Shown in pieces: positions 36,599 through 48,182 of a stretch of DNA of 64,000 bases. The position numbers and the translations under genes are program-made. A model generated the notes under the pieces. The model did not search any database. It was not told the origin of the DNA and saw only the letters and a program-made list of their open reading frames with translations. This DNA is from Alisma plantago-aquatica. Its lineage: Eukaryota; Streptophyta; Magnoliopsida; Alismatales; Alismataceae. The stretch is from positions 108,121,501-108,185,500 of the forward strand of contig OY856413.1 of NCBI GenBank assembly GCA_963693085.1. Reading direction: 5' to 3'. Position 1 is the first letter of the stretch; every line of letters starts with the position of its first letter.

Positions 36599-38474
36599 AT
36601 AGGACCATACTGATCTATCTTTGAGGTATTTGTTATGAATCCATTTGATCCATAGGGTATTCTTATTGTTGGAAATATCCTAGAGAAATCTAAGCAGACC
36701 CAATTTGGACCAGTCCTCCACCTTGTGAATAGAAAGACCTCCTTCTCATTTAGGCCTGCATATATCTTCCCAGGAGCTAGTATGGAAGTGCTTTCTGCCC
36801 TCCTTATCTCCCCAAAGAAATTTCTACAGAGTCTCTCGATGTCATCCATAATATCTCTAGGAAGCGGAAACACACCCGACCAAAACAAGTGGTAGGTTGA
36901 CAGAGTAGAAATGATTAACTCCAATCTGCTCGCCATCGAAAGGTACATCTGCTTCCAAGAATCCAGTTTGGTTTTGATCTTGTCGATGAGTGGGTAACAC
37001 ATAGACTTTGTAAGTCGACCTGCAAATAATGGGAGGCTCAAGTATTTGACCGGGAAGTCACATTCATCAACATTCATCATTTCACACAGATTTTTCGGAG
37101 CAGAACTGTTGAGAAAAAGTTGACTTTTAGCCAGATTCATTTGCAGACCCGAAAGGCTTTTGAACTTGTTAAAACAATCAAGAATGAATTCCACACTTTG
37201 CTCATTTGCTTCAGTAAACACAAGAAGGTCATCCGCGAAGATGAGATGAGAGACTTTGAGGTCACCTGCAATAAGCAGAGTGATTTTTCCGTGGTCCATA
37301 GCCTCTTTGAAAATGGCAGTAAGACCTTGCATACCCATGACAAACAAATAGGGGGCCAAGGGGTCGCCCTGCCTTATACCCCTAGTCGCTTGGATGATGC
37401 CGGAAGGTGTACCGTTGATGAGGATTTGGAAGGAAGTAGAGTTCAAGCATTCATGAATCCATTGCAGCCAGCAATCAGGAAAATTCATACCTCTCAAAAT
37501 ATCAAGAATGTACCCCGTATTGATCGAATCGTATGCCTTGCTTAAGTCAGCCTTTAAGCACAACTTCTTCTTAGAATTTAGTTTCTTAAAGTCATGAATG
37601 AGTTCATTTGCTAGGAGAATAGCGTCTGAGATGCGTCTGCCCTTAACAAAAGCGCACTGGTTGATATCAATCAGAGACGGCAAAATATCTTTTAGACGAT
37701 TTTCCATGATCTTAGAGACCACTTTATAGGCAAAGTTACATAAAGATATAGGCCTCCAGTCCCCTATCTTCATTGGTTGCTTCACCTTTGGAATGAGGGC
37801 AATGAAGGTCTTGTTCACCTCTTTCAGAAGCCTGCCCTTAGCAAAGAAATCCTTGATGGCTGAGAAAAATCATCTTTTATCACCTCCCGAGAAGCTTTAT
37901 AGAAACAAGCATTCATACCATCCGGACCAGGGGACTTGTCTTCATTTGAGTTTTTTACAACGTTGTAAATTTCTTCATCAGTAACCAGTGCACATAGTCT
38001 CTGAAGTTGATCAGGATGGAGCTTGGGTAGGTTTGTCCAATTGGCAGTAGTTCTAGCACGACTGCAATTGAAAAGCTCCTTGTAATGTTGATCAAAAGCG
38101 ACCTTTATATCATTTTCATTGCTGATCTAAACCCCATTATGCTCAATAACCTTAATTTGATTCCTACTCCTCCTGGTCTTCATAGATGCATAGAAGAAGC
38201 GGGTATTGGAATCCCCATTCTTAAGCCAAAAAATTCTAGACTTTTGCCTCATAATGGACTCCTCAATTGTCTTAGCAGCTACTGCCTCATCTTTTTTGCT
38301 TTTGGCAATTTCCCATTGCATCTCATTGCTCGAATCCTCATAGGATTTGGCTTGGGCTTCCAAAGCTTCCTTTTCCTTATTTGCATCCGAGTTAGTGAGG
38401 TCACCTTTACTCTCCAAGTTCCATGTTTGTAAGCTTCTTTTAGTGTGCTTCAACTTTTGCATGAACCTATACAT
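36595..38474 (-). pseudogene. LINE ORF2 reverse transcriptase domain
   Basis: The first part (38474-38127) holds the linker SRIFWLKNGDSNTRFFYASM typical of plant L1 ORF2. A stop and frameshift follow, crossing DEEIYNVVKNSNEDKSPGPDGMN. The main open piece is 37818-36595, with no ATG at its start. It contains ALIPKVKQP...WRPISLCNFAYKVVSKIMENR, KADLSKAYDSI, RGIRQGDPLAPYLFV and the catalytic HLIFADDLLVF. The FADD box replaces the more common YADD but keeps both Asp. The C-terminus runs out of frame after about 36780. It would copy LINE RNA at a nicked target. Confidence 0.88.
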
Positions 38475-38489
38475 GGGAGGACCACTATC

Positions 38490-39398
38490 CTACTTTTTCC
38501 ATGCATTAATGATAGTATCATGGTAGCCATCCATCTCGACCCAAGTGTTGAAAAACCTCTTAGGGTACTTTGCCTTAGGTTTTGCCTCATCCAAATGAAG
38601 AACCTGAGCATAATGGTCGTTGTAATTGGTAGGCATGATATCAAGCCATAGGTTGGGCAGGTCCATCTGGGCTTTATCATTGAAGAAAGATCTATCAATC
38701 TTGCTCCTCGTGTTGTTCTCCCCTAGCTGCTGGTTGTTCCAAGTGAAATATGGACCTTTAGCTTCTATCTCAAACAAATTAGAGTTGTGAACACATTCAT
38801 TAAAATCGAGCATCGATCTCGCAGAAGGAACTGATCTACCTTTTCTTTCCTCGGTCAGACGCACCGCATTGAAATCACCTGTCACCAACCACGGGCATTG
38901 GACATTGGATATAATGCTGACTAGATCGGACCAGAGCTGTTGCCTTTTATAGTCATCATTATCGGCATAGACAACAATGACTTCCATTTTAAAGTCCTCC
39001 ACTTCTACACCAAATTGAATGTATTGTCTAGATTGACCAAGCATGATAATCTTAATGTCATCCCTCTCCCAGAGAATGAGGACACGAATCTTTCTATAAT
39101 AGTTAGAATTGTCAATCCAATTTTCTCTAGGCCAGGTGTGTTTAATGGATCTAGCAATCTTGTTTCTTCTAATCTTTACTTTCGTAAGAATAGCTATGTC
39201 AGTAGCTGCTCTCTTTAGCTCAGCCCGAACGACATGTTGCTTACCCCAATCAGATAAGCCCCTGATTTTCCAGGCTGTGATAGAGGGTTTATTAACCATT
39301 AGAGGGGGGGATGACTTGCTGCCACCCACAACCTCTGAGTTTGTATCCAGATTCTCGAGTGACTGGTATTTGTTGCTCGTATCCTTGTTCTTGAGCAT
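38490..39398 (-). pseudogene. LINE ORF2 AP-like endonuclease domain
   Basis: A 302-aa open piece starting at ATG 39398. APE-type motifs in order are ITAWKIRGL, ILTKVK, VVYADND, WLVTGDFNAV, FTWNN, SKIDR and YNDHYAQVL. The domain would nick target DNA. Two catalytic landmarks are altered: the first motif has Lys where the family has Asn (W-N-x-R-G-L), and the second has Thr-Lys instead of Glu-Thr-Lys. SDH has become NDH. A stop at 38490 separates it from the in-frame linker at 38474. Confidence 0.85.
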
Positions 39399-39653
39399 GC
39401 TAGGAGATGTCTTATTTCTGGTTGATCGCCTCTTCGGGCTCTTATTTCTGCGAGGCTTCTCACACCCTTCTTCATCTTGTGCAATAGTAGCAGCTTCGAC
39501 TAACTGATCATGAGCCTTAGTATCTGGTTCCTCTTAGTCAGGGTCATTTTCTCAAATAGCAGCAGGGTGTTCAGTGGTCACCTTGTCGCCCATGCTCTTC
39601 ACTATCTCCTCGCTCAAGGGACCAGTTGATTGCTCAGAAGAGGTTATCACTTC

Positions 39654-40589
39654 CTACTCCTCCACAATGACAGGTTGCTCAGGAGAAATACCTTTACTGG
39701 GTTGTGCTTCCTTGCTCGAAGAAGTAGTGGGCTTTTCGATCTCTTGCAGTTTTGAATAGAGGGATTTCTCATGCCCAAAATTGTGGCAGTGTGGACACTT
39801 TTGTGGGATCCATTTGTACTCGATCCTAACCAAGTAAGTTGTTCCCTTATTAGTTTTCATCTTTACGGTGGTCGGGAAAGTTGATGAAGCTCTCATCAGG
39901 ACATTGATGCGGGCAAAATCAATCCTGCTTCGGGCCTTGGTTTGCCTATCCAAGCATTGCGGCTTCCCTAAGAATGAAGCAATGTGAGATAGCATCAGCT
40001 CACTCCATAGTTCTAATGGGGGATCGAGCACTTTCAGCCACACAGGAACGGAGGAAAGCTTCTCCTGTTCTAGAGGCTCCCCTTTCTCCCATTTTTTTAG
40101 GATCACCAGTTTCCCTTTAACCTGCCATGGGCCTCCTTCCAACGCGTTGGCTAGATCAGTACCATTTTGGAACTTAATAATAAAGCTTCCGCAAGCTCTT
40201 CCCATGACCTCGATCTCCCCTTCCGGCTGCCAGAGTCTTTGGAGGAAACCCTTGAGGGTTGGAATGTGAGGTCTGAAACCAATGATGTAGCCGGCGATTG
40301 TGTTCTTCCACAGCGCAACGTTGCCATTGACTTCTTCTTGAGGGATAATTATCGTGTCTCCTTCGACAGTGATCTCTATCTCCTTCAGTCTCGTATCCAC
40401 ATCTCCCACGGGGGTCCTGTAGATCGCAAACCATTCCTTCGGCTTTTCAGCAACCTTGACCACCTCGGCAAACGATCTTCTGTTTGGATGAGCTAGTCTT
40501 TCTCCCTGTTGGTGTGTCTGGCGACCATCACCTTACTAGTGGGGTTGACGGCAGCTGTCGCTTCCCGTGCCGCCACTCTGTGCGGCCAT
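39654..40589 (-). pseudogene. LINE ORF1 (DUF4283 / zinc-knuckle RNA-binding protein)
   Basis: Begins at a probable ATG at 40589 (MAAQSGGTGSD), but two adjacent stops (TAG TAA) follow after 17 codons. The frame is then open through RSFAEVVKVAEKPKEW to 39654. The middle has the DUF4283 pattern GYIIGFRPHIPTLKGFLQRLW...SFIIKFQNGTDLANALEGGPW, and then PVWLKVLDPPLELWSE. The C-terminal knuckle CPHCHNFGHEKSLY has Tyr for the final Cys. ORF1 would coat LINE RNA. Confidence 0.85.
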
Positions 40590-40617
40590 CGCTGCTCCAC
40601 ACCTATTAAGGTTTTTG

Positions 40618-40630
40618 ATTCCTTTATTCT
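40618..40630. repeat. LINE target-site duplication, right copy (ATTCCTTTATTCT)
   Basis: Direct repeat of 35710-35722. Confidence 0.9.
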
Positions 40631-40691
40631 ATGTTTGGGAGAAGAAATTTTTTGTTTTTGCTGCCTTCTCTATCTCCCCTAAAACCCAACA

Positions 40692-42040
40692 ATAACATGA
40701 ATTACTTATTATAATTACCTCCAACTTATGGTCTTCAACTGGTACTTGATAACCATTGGACAAGTAACTACTCTGAAGTGATAAATAATATTCATTATAA
40801 ATGTCCATAACAAAGTCAATAAAAAACTATCAATATGGAGAATTTAACATCAAAGCCAATAGGGCATGTGCTTGATACACCATGTGATTTCCCTATCTAC
40901 ACTGATCTGATATAGCTATACAACCATGTAGGAGGCAGTTCCCCATATACACATGAATGAGGGGATTAATCATATGAGTGGCCTACCATGTAGAGAAATG
41001 GATGGAGAAGATATGTGGCTATGAAATTGGAATCTCCATAGAATTCTAAATTATTTACACATGAAGTAAAAGATGAGCAACTATAATTTGAACGTGCATA
41101 TGTTCTACTTCCTACTATTTTAAAGAGATGGTGAATGCACTGAATGTATTATCCTAATTATGAGTATGTTTGGAAGGCTGCAAACATCTAAGCTATTTTC
41201 ACTTTCTCCTTAGGGAAAATTCAGACTAGCTTTGTGACATCCTTTTCCTCCCCCTTATTTTTTTCCAATGCAATTTCTCTTATCATATTTTTCTACCCTT
41301 TTATTTTTGTCATGATTTATGATTCATTCTTGGGCTTCCTTTCCACTATATATCATTTTTCTTTCATTTGAGGAATATCTACGTAGCTCCTTTTCACTTT
41401 TTATTTGTGGAGAAAACTTAATAGATACTTGTTGCACATTATGAAAAATGATACAAAGGAATAATAAATCCATATGTAGGTTGTTACGCAACTAAAATCC
41501 CTCAGCTAAAACAAAATTTCATGCATAATTTTATGTTTCTTTTCTAATGCACTTGGTAAGAAACTAACTAACATGCTACTTACTAGGATATGCAATGAAG
41601 TCAAGTGGAAAACAGTTTTGATTACTTGATTATCATGTGGTGGTGAATGAAATTACATTAAGGGTGGACAAAATCACTTGACTAAGAGACAAAAAATTTC
41701 TGAAGTATTATATATACTCTCCTATCAATCTATGTATAGGGTGGCCTTAGAGTTTATTTCGTAAAAATCCCATTTATTAATGTTTGGTTGGTTTAGACTC
41801 AAGCATCAACATCACACACAAGCCTTAGATAACTTAAGATTTTCATTGATATAATATGTCCTCAAGTTGACTGACCCAAACACTATCTCGAGTTGGTGTT
41901 GTCTGGAACCAACTAGGATAGAAGGTAATACAAGACAAATTCATTCCATCATCCCCCTAAGTTTGAAATTGACCATGCCCTCATTGCCAAAAACTAAACC
42001 AAGATTTGGAACGCATGTACCATATACTCATAATGGTGGT
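40692..42040. other. No recognisable gene
   Basis: AT-rich sequence with short frames only. No LTR ends, transposase, RT or host-gene signature was found on either strand. Confidence 0.5.
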
Positions 42041-45000
42041 TGTAACGACCCCGCCTCCCGGTAACCCCCAATTAAGGGAGACCAAAAGGTCAGAGCCCTT
42101 ATCCCAATTAAAAAGATCAATGGTTCGACAAATAACCAATAATAATTACTAAATACTACCAAGACTATACTGAAAAGTTGTAATAAAATAAAAATTTTCA
42201 TACCTTTTTAATACTTGGATATCTAACTTCTATCCACATATGGAATCTATTCTAACTGATCCTCCTTACATTTTATTTCTTATTTTCACAATATGCCACT
42301 TTACTGTTTGTCCTTTTCAATGTTGTATCTAAAACATAACAAACATAACATCAGTCAACATAAATGAATATGCCGGTATGTGGGAGAAACAATAATCGTG
42401 CAATTAACAATAACAACATATTGCAAGCAATTATGGTTTAACAAGCAAACTTTACATCTTGAGCATAACTACTCAATCCATACAAATCTTAACCTCTGCA
42501 TTGTCCCTACAGTGGACCTGGATACTACCTCTCATATGGTAGATCCCAACTAACCCCGCATGATCCTACCTAAAAGGTAGATCAATGCATAGGGTTGATG
42601 AGTGGTATGGCACTACCCATAGGTAGCCCAATACCTAACTCATGATATGCTAAAGAGTCACATGACACTACCCATAGATAGCTCAATCACTAACTCATAA
42701 TAACCTGATGGTCCTACCTAATAAGTAGACCATGTACTAGGTTACCTATTTCATCATTAGCAAAGCCACAGAGGAGGACCATGATCTGAGCTAGTCATGT
42801 ATACACATTAATGGTGATAATCATAGTCACTTTATAGTTGCATGAAATAAAAGTCATCCAAGTAGTTATTTTCAGGAAACCGCTAAAACATTTGGGAATC
42901 ACCGTGAAACCTAAGAGAATTAACCATAAGCGTAACCACATACCTAATCCAGAGTAACTTGATGTCCAAGCAAGAATATTCAAGAACAATCGATCAAGCA
43001 ATCAACAATATCCTGAAATTAATGCATAACATCCAAGTGTCATTGTTTTATTCAAAACATTCTCAAGATCGACTTGGATTCCACCTTCGGATTTCTAGGA
43101 CAACTTTAGGGTTTTATTAGGTTTTTAGTCTCCATAACACATTTATCACTTTTAATGCTCTTTTAGTTCACAGCCCTAATTTCAACATCATAGGCACGAT
43201 TGATTGTCAATTAAGTCTATTATGCCTCTTTTACACTAAAACTACCATCATTATCCTTTTCAGTCATGACACGATCATTAAGGCCAATTATCATCTTTGG
43301 TTTCTTTCGGATTAACAACGCATAATTCATTATGGTCTAATTCACATATGAACTCTATTTATCACTAATTCAACATTTATCCATTAGAAAACCCTAATTA
43401 CCATATTAAGGGTATTTATCCACAAATAGAAACTTTTATACTCAAAATAGCTTAGAAACATCATATCTCAGCATATTCATGGATTTGAACGATTAAAGCC
43501 ATTAAGGGTCATAATTACCAAAGTTAGGGTTTCAAGGCCCAATAAATCATATTCATGTACATAGAACCCTATATTAAACCAACTATGCATAAAGATCATC
43601 TTTTTGGATCTTATTTGTCCTTTTTATTAACAACAAGTTTATTTCAACTTTAACCATCCATATAACCCTTCCCAATTCATTAATCATCAAAGATTAGGGT
43701 TTTTCATTAATTAAACCATTAAAGATATCATCTTTACATACTTTTCAAACTATGATCAAATTCAGGCTCGAAAACTATTTTTATTGGATTCCTCACATTT
43801 TTCTGAGCAAATTTCATATATTATATGTACCAATCCAAGCTACCAATTAGTTTGTATGAATTTTGCAAAATAATTATATGTAGACCAATCATTAGATGAC
43901 ATGTAAACAACTTACCCATATTTTACTCAATTCAGAAGCTAACTGGGATTAAAGTGGAAAGGATATCTCTGCCCTTCCTTACTGATCTTGATTTGCAGAC
44001 ACCCGAGGGTCTATATCATCTTTTGGCGTGGCTCTTCTTTCCTCTCGTGAGGTTACTGCTCCACGTGAAGTCGGTGATCCACGCGACGCCTGGGCTTGAG
44101 GCACCTGCATCACCACCACCCAACTCTCTATTGAGCAGCCAGAGATTGGTTGTGCAAGGTCCGACCTCCTTTCCTTGCACAACCATTTCTTGCAGAGGTT
44201 TCCATCCTCCCTGGCCTACTGCTCCCGCCTGCACGACTAGGCCCGACCGCCTGCACTTAAGATGCGGTGGATGAGATCCCCACCATAGGTTCGACCCTCC
44301 CTTCTCGCTGAGCCTAGCTCTGTACATGGTCTGCCATGGGGCAAGTCCAGGTCAAAGGTTTACTTTACCTGAGTCAAAACATAGTGGCAGTCCTTGTCGC
44401 TATTCTGTTTAGGGGTGCCCGTTGAGCAGGCGAGCGGGGACCTTTCCCCCAGCCTTCATAGACTGGCGGTACCAGGAGATCGATACTCCCATCCCCTTTG
44501 TCATACTTTGGTGTCCACTCGTAGCAGATGACGTAAACATGGTATTTCACCCAATCCATTCATGGAGAAGGAACCTACCCACAACATCCCTGGTTGCCTC
44601 CCTATAGGGTAGGGGATGGTTCCATGGGGAGGCAAAGACCATGGTTTCCCCCTGATCTTTTTAGTATACAACTGCTTATATAGTTTTAGGTTTAGAGATC
44701 CTTAGCAAGATTCCCAAGTGGTACAAAGTTAGAAACCTTATTTGGAAAGTAATCAATATATAATTTTCTTCCTTTAATTGAGTTATCTCTTTTCTCTCTT
44801 ATTACCAATAGGCATAAGGGACACATTCATGGTTTTATTCATTATTTCCATGTAATGGTAAAACATTTATCCACAATTGATTACAACTACTTATTTGGCA
44901 CCCCAAAAGGTACCTTATAATATCCTTACAATTTATTATGGTATTTCTTTTCCTATTTCCTTTATTTTGACTACTCTTTCCATTAGTAATCACATGGAAA

Positions 45001-45281
45001 TGAAATCTAATCAATTGTGGCCATCAATGCCACTTTCTAAAGATTTCTATATGTTTCTCATAAATACATTACTTATTATCGATTATCTTGTACCTTTTTC
45101 TCTTTTATATTTATTCTTGGATTAATATAATTATAGGAACCATGAAATTCCTATCAAAAGGGAGATTGGTAATGAAATCCATCATTTGAAGCAAAGCATA
45201 CAACCTTCTCGATTCAAGTCCATACTCATAAAATTATTACATTTTAATTATGAAAACATATGTAAAATCGAGGTTGCAACA
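42041..45281 (-). repeat. Putative chromovirus 3' LTR (minus strand)
   Basis: On the minus strand the block starts TGTTGCAACCTCG right after the end of the integrase/chromodomain relic and ends GGGGTCGTTACA at 42041, as plant chromovirus LTRs do. The length (3.24 kb) is reasonable for a Tekay/Del LTR. It holds a GC-rich section (about 43980-44640) in an otherwise AT-rich block. No second LTR is in the window, so the left end is inferred. Small frames inside (for example 43954-44274) have no family support. Confidence 0.5.
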
Positions 45282-45289
45282 TCCTTCCC

Positions 45290-46090
45290 CTCTTATAAGG
45301 ATTTTGTCCTCAATATTCCATCAAGCATACAAACAATTCAGGATAAGACTTTCCCATGTCCATCATTAGCTCCTATGTGGCTTTGCCCTATCCATGGTGC
45401 CTCCAATGAACCTTTATCATCACATATTCTTTTCATTGAGTTCTTTCACCTTGGCATCTATAATCCTCATAGGTGACTCAAGACATTTTAGCCTCCCTTG
45501 GGGCTTACTAGGTTCATTGCTCAACACATGACTTGGGTACCTCACATAGTGCTCGAAATTGAACACATGGAACTCATCACACATCACATTATCCTGAGGG
45601 GTAAGGCTAAACATAACCATCTGCACCAATCCATTTCAAATGGATCCATGTATCGGGAACCCAACCTTTTCAGCTATAGCTCAGAGGGGTCAGATTTTCA
45701 TATCACATATTCTCCCATAGTGAACTGCATGTCAGTCTACTTTGCATCCGCTTACTACTCATGTCGTCCCTGGGCTCTTTTTCATCCATTGCACGATCAA
45801 AGCAACTTCATATGCACACATTGTGGTCTTTTTCTAATCTTCACGAGATCCCTTCACCAACATCATCTTAATGAAGTGGTGACCGACACAACCTCCCTTA
45901 CAGAGCTTCTTTACATCCCGATACTGGCTATGGTGGTTATCATCACAACTTTCATAGGAGAAGAACTGTCTCCATGTATCATACTAAATGAGCACACATG
46001 GTCCCTTCAGACCCGTTAGTCTGGATCATACTCATAATCAGCTAGAGGTGATAAGTTGTACTATCATCGAGTTCTTCATGTACCTACTTC
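45290..46090 (-). pseudogene. Tekay/Del chromovirus integrase C-terminus and chromodomain relic
   Basis: The minus strand shows, with stops and frame changes, GRLCRSPLH-DDVGE (about 45900; family GRRCRSPxxW), LKRLGSRYMDPFEM (about 45670; family RYIGPFEIL), then CDEFHVFNFEHYVRYPSHVLSNEP (45612-45541) and MRIIDAKVKELNEK. This is followed by VKVHWRHHG-GKATWELMMDMGKSYPELF, the chromodomain-like end of Tekay integrases. The tail EDKILIRGEG leads directly into the LTR. Integrase would join the cDNA to the genome, and the chromodomain would direct it to heterochromatin. The open piece 45629-45420 is only a remnant. Confidence 0.72.
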
Positions 46091-46219
46091 CACCGCATGG
46101 AAGTGAATCTTTAGGTCACACTCAAGAACCTTTGAACTCACATCATGGTGTAGTTGAACCATCTCTCTCATATATATAGTTCAACCAGATCTGTCTCCCG
46201 ATAATACTCTCTCATTCTC
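46091..46219. other. Junction between chromovirus relic and copia element D
   Basis: Short AT-rich stretch with no feature. The changeover to copia-family sequence occurs near 46220-46230. Confidence 0.4.
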
Positions 46220-47153
46220 TTAGATCATGAGAACGACAGTGGATACTATATGGATCTGGAACGACAGTGGATATTCCGCTCATTGATACTATATACAGAA
46301 CGACAGTGGATACTATATGGATCTGGAAGTTCATGAGATGAACTTACAGATATTCCCCTCATTGATGACAAGTATGGAATCCTTGATCATGCAATGTGGC
46401 TAAAGGTTACCAAAGGAATACTAGATCACATATTACGACAACTCCATCTCATTCGTGTGACGTACAACTAAGAGATGAGAGACATGCAGTTAAAACTGAC
46501 TTTGGCAAGGTGTTGCCATAACTCACTATGTTCGCACTAGAGCACAGTAACATGTGGGACATGTTTGAAGATCACTATGAATATGATTCAAGGATGATTG
46601 GCTCACAGTGCAAGTGGGAGTCTGTTGGTATGTATGCCCTGAGAGCTAATCATGGGATGATTGGTGGGATACATTAAGATTGATTTTATAAACATCAAAT
46701 GGAAGCTTCCAATTCTTTCTGGTTCAGTCATATGAGATAATGATAGAACATATTGAATGTCTAGAGAATGACAGTACTCAATGACGTATGCTTTTAGGTC
46801 AAGGACCTGAACGATGAGATCATATGGATGCTAAGAGTTTGTACATTCTTGTTATGTCCCTAGTCGGATGTCATTGTGGAAGGTAGATAGACAACAATGA
46901 CACACAAGACTAGATTGTGGTGTTGGTTGATGACAGAATCTCATTAGTCATGATATAGAGATATCAAACCAAACACATAGGTACTTGTTAGAGAACAAGT
47001 GTACCGGACAGACCCACTGTGAGTTTGACACATGGAACCATGACATGGTAGTCACAGTCAGTACTCATAGTGATAGTGGTGAGTGTGATGCTTTGACTTG
47101 AAATCACTACACTCAACACATGTCGTTGGGCACACTTTGACATCATCAAACGC

Positions 47154-47156
47154 AGT
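47154..47156. repeat. CACTA target-site duplication, left copy (AGT)
   Basis: Three bases before CACTAGTACA; repeated at 56676-56678. The other copies of this copia LTR have a single AGT here. Confidence 0.92.
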
Positions 47157-47166
47157 CACTAGTACA
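47157..47166. repeat. CACTA terminal inverted repeat, left
   Basis: CACTAGTACA, the perfect inverse of 56666-56675. Similarity continues weakly (GAATTGG against TTTTTGG). Confidence 0.95.
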
Positions 47167-47177
47167 GAATTGGTCTC

Positions 47178-47745
47178 TCGGGTCGGTTTTTTGAAACTTG
47201 CAGCGTCACTTTTTAGGCGACGCCTAAGTGGGCGTCGCTACAGTACTAGCGACGCTAGAAGTGTAAAAAAACCGACCCTAGAGTGGTAAAAAAACCAACC
47301 TTAGAGAGGTATAAAACCGACCCTAGAAAGGTAAAAAAACCGACCCTAGAAAGGTAAAAAAACCGACCCAAGAAAATCACAAAAACTGACCCAAAAGAGG
47401 TCAAAAACCGACCCTAAACGTCTTCAAACAGCTGCAAAAATATCTACTGGGTCGGTTTTTACTGAATAACCGACCCAAGAAGTATCTATGGCGTCGGTTT
47501 TTCTGTATAAACGACCCTAGAAGTCTTCAATTTGCTGTAGATTTTTGGGATAGAACCTACTGGGTCGGTTTTTTGAAAAACCGACCCAAGAAGTATCTAT
47601 TGCGTCGGTTTTTATATATAACCGACCCGAAAAGTTTTCAATTTGCTGTAGATTTTTGGGATACAACCTACTGGGTCGGTTTTTTAAAAAACCGACCCAA
47701 GAAGTATCTATAGGGACGGTTTTTTAAATAACCGACCCGAGAAGT
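47178..47745. repeat. CACTA subterminal repeat array, left
   Basis: About fifteen copies of AACCGACCC or its inverse GGGTCGGTT, many paired head-to-head as GGTCGGTTTTTT...AAAACCGACCC, with the linker AAGAAGTATCTAT. In En/Spm, subterminal motifs bind the TNPA-type protein and bring the ends together. The same role is inferred here. Confidence 0.88.
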
Positions 47746-48182
47746 TAATTTTTTTTTTAAAAAAAAATTCTGCACAACCAGAAATCTTCAGAACAGCAAC
47801 CTGCAAAACAGAATTGCTTTACGCAATTCAAAACCTGCAATACAAATAGACTTGCAAATGCAATGATGCAAGCCAAAAATGCATTCCAAAGCCATTTGCA
47901 AACTTTTAAATGTCCAATCCCTTTTTGAATTGATGTTTCATAACAAATTTATTCATATATATTGAGTAGAGTCTTCATACACAACACTTACTAACATTCT
48001 TGCAAGTCCAAGATAGATTCATTCAAATGAGACATAACACATACTAACATTCATACACATCACATACTAACAACAATGATAGATTGCAAGTTTAAAAGTG
48101 ATATTAAATTTTTAATGTCATACTACAAAAAGTAAATTTGACAGAGTTTCAAATCTACATACACAACTGAAGTTATGCTTTT
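47746..48182. other. CACTA non-coding 3' flank
   Basis: AT-rich sequence between the array and the stop of the second gene. It probably includes the 3' UTR and polyadenylation region; no clear signal was singled out. Confidence 0.45.

Larger units (their letters stand above)
35723..40617 (-). mobile_element. L1-clade LINE, near full length, inactive
   Basis: A 4.9-kb minus-strand non-LTR retrotransposon. It has a poly(A) tail (plus-strand T run at 35723-35730) and a 13-bp target duplication, diagnostic of target-primed insertion. In transcription order it has ORF1 (40589-39654), endonuclease (39398-38490), reverse transcriptase (about 38474-36595) and a C-terminal zinc-binding RT-associated region (36598-35981). 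Stops and frameshifts break both ORFs. No RNase H domain follows RT, unlike the LINE piece at 62238. It inserted into the LTR of element C. Confidence 0.92.
29512..40691 (+). mobile_element. Copia element C: 5'-truncated copy of the copia B family, LTR interrupted by a LINE
   Basis: Homology to element B starts inside the leader (29512 corresponds to about 17788) and continues through gag, the decayed pol and one LTR. The 5' LTR, primer site and first part of the leader are missing, and Tat-type gag sequence abuts the break. Its 3' LTR (33562-40691) contains a 4.9-kb minus-strand LINE, and without it is about 2.22 kb. The LTR begins TCTTGG instead of TGTTGG and ends CCCAACA. With no 5' end, a target duplication cannot be checked. 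Confidence 0.85.
33562..40691 (+). repeat. Copia element C 3' LTR (interrupted by LINE)
   Basis: LTR segments 33562-35722 and 40631-40691 together match the family LTR. The insertion lies in U5, 61 bp from the LTR end. Part of the CCGATCGG array (34750-35130) is more diverged than in B. Confidence 0.88.

Noticed and set aside
36414..38432. Plus-strand frames over the LINE (for example 37120-37545, 38085-38432)
   Set aside because: Shadows of the minus-strand LINE ORF2.
43954..44327. Frames of 103-106 aa on both strands
   Set aside because: Opposed overlapping frames in a GC-rich block within a putative LTR, with no recognised motif.
44260..44640. Organelle-derived insertion (NUMT/NUPT)
   Set aside because: Composition hinted at it, but I recognised no mitochondrial or plastid gene; kept only as a question in the findings.
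47178..47745. CRISPR-like regularly repeated motif
   Set aside because: Repeats are short, in both orientations, irregularly spaced and confined to a transposon end. This is a subterminal array, not a CRISPR.
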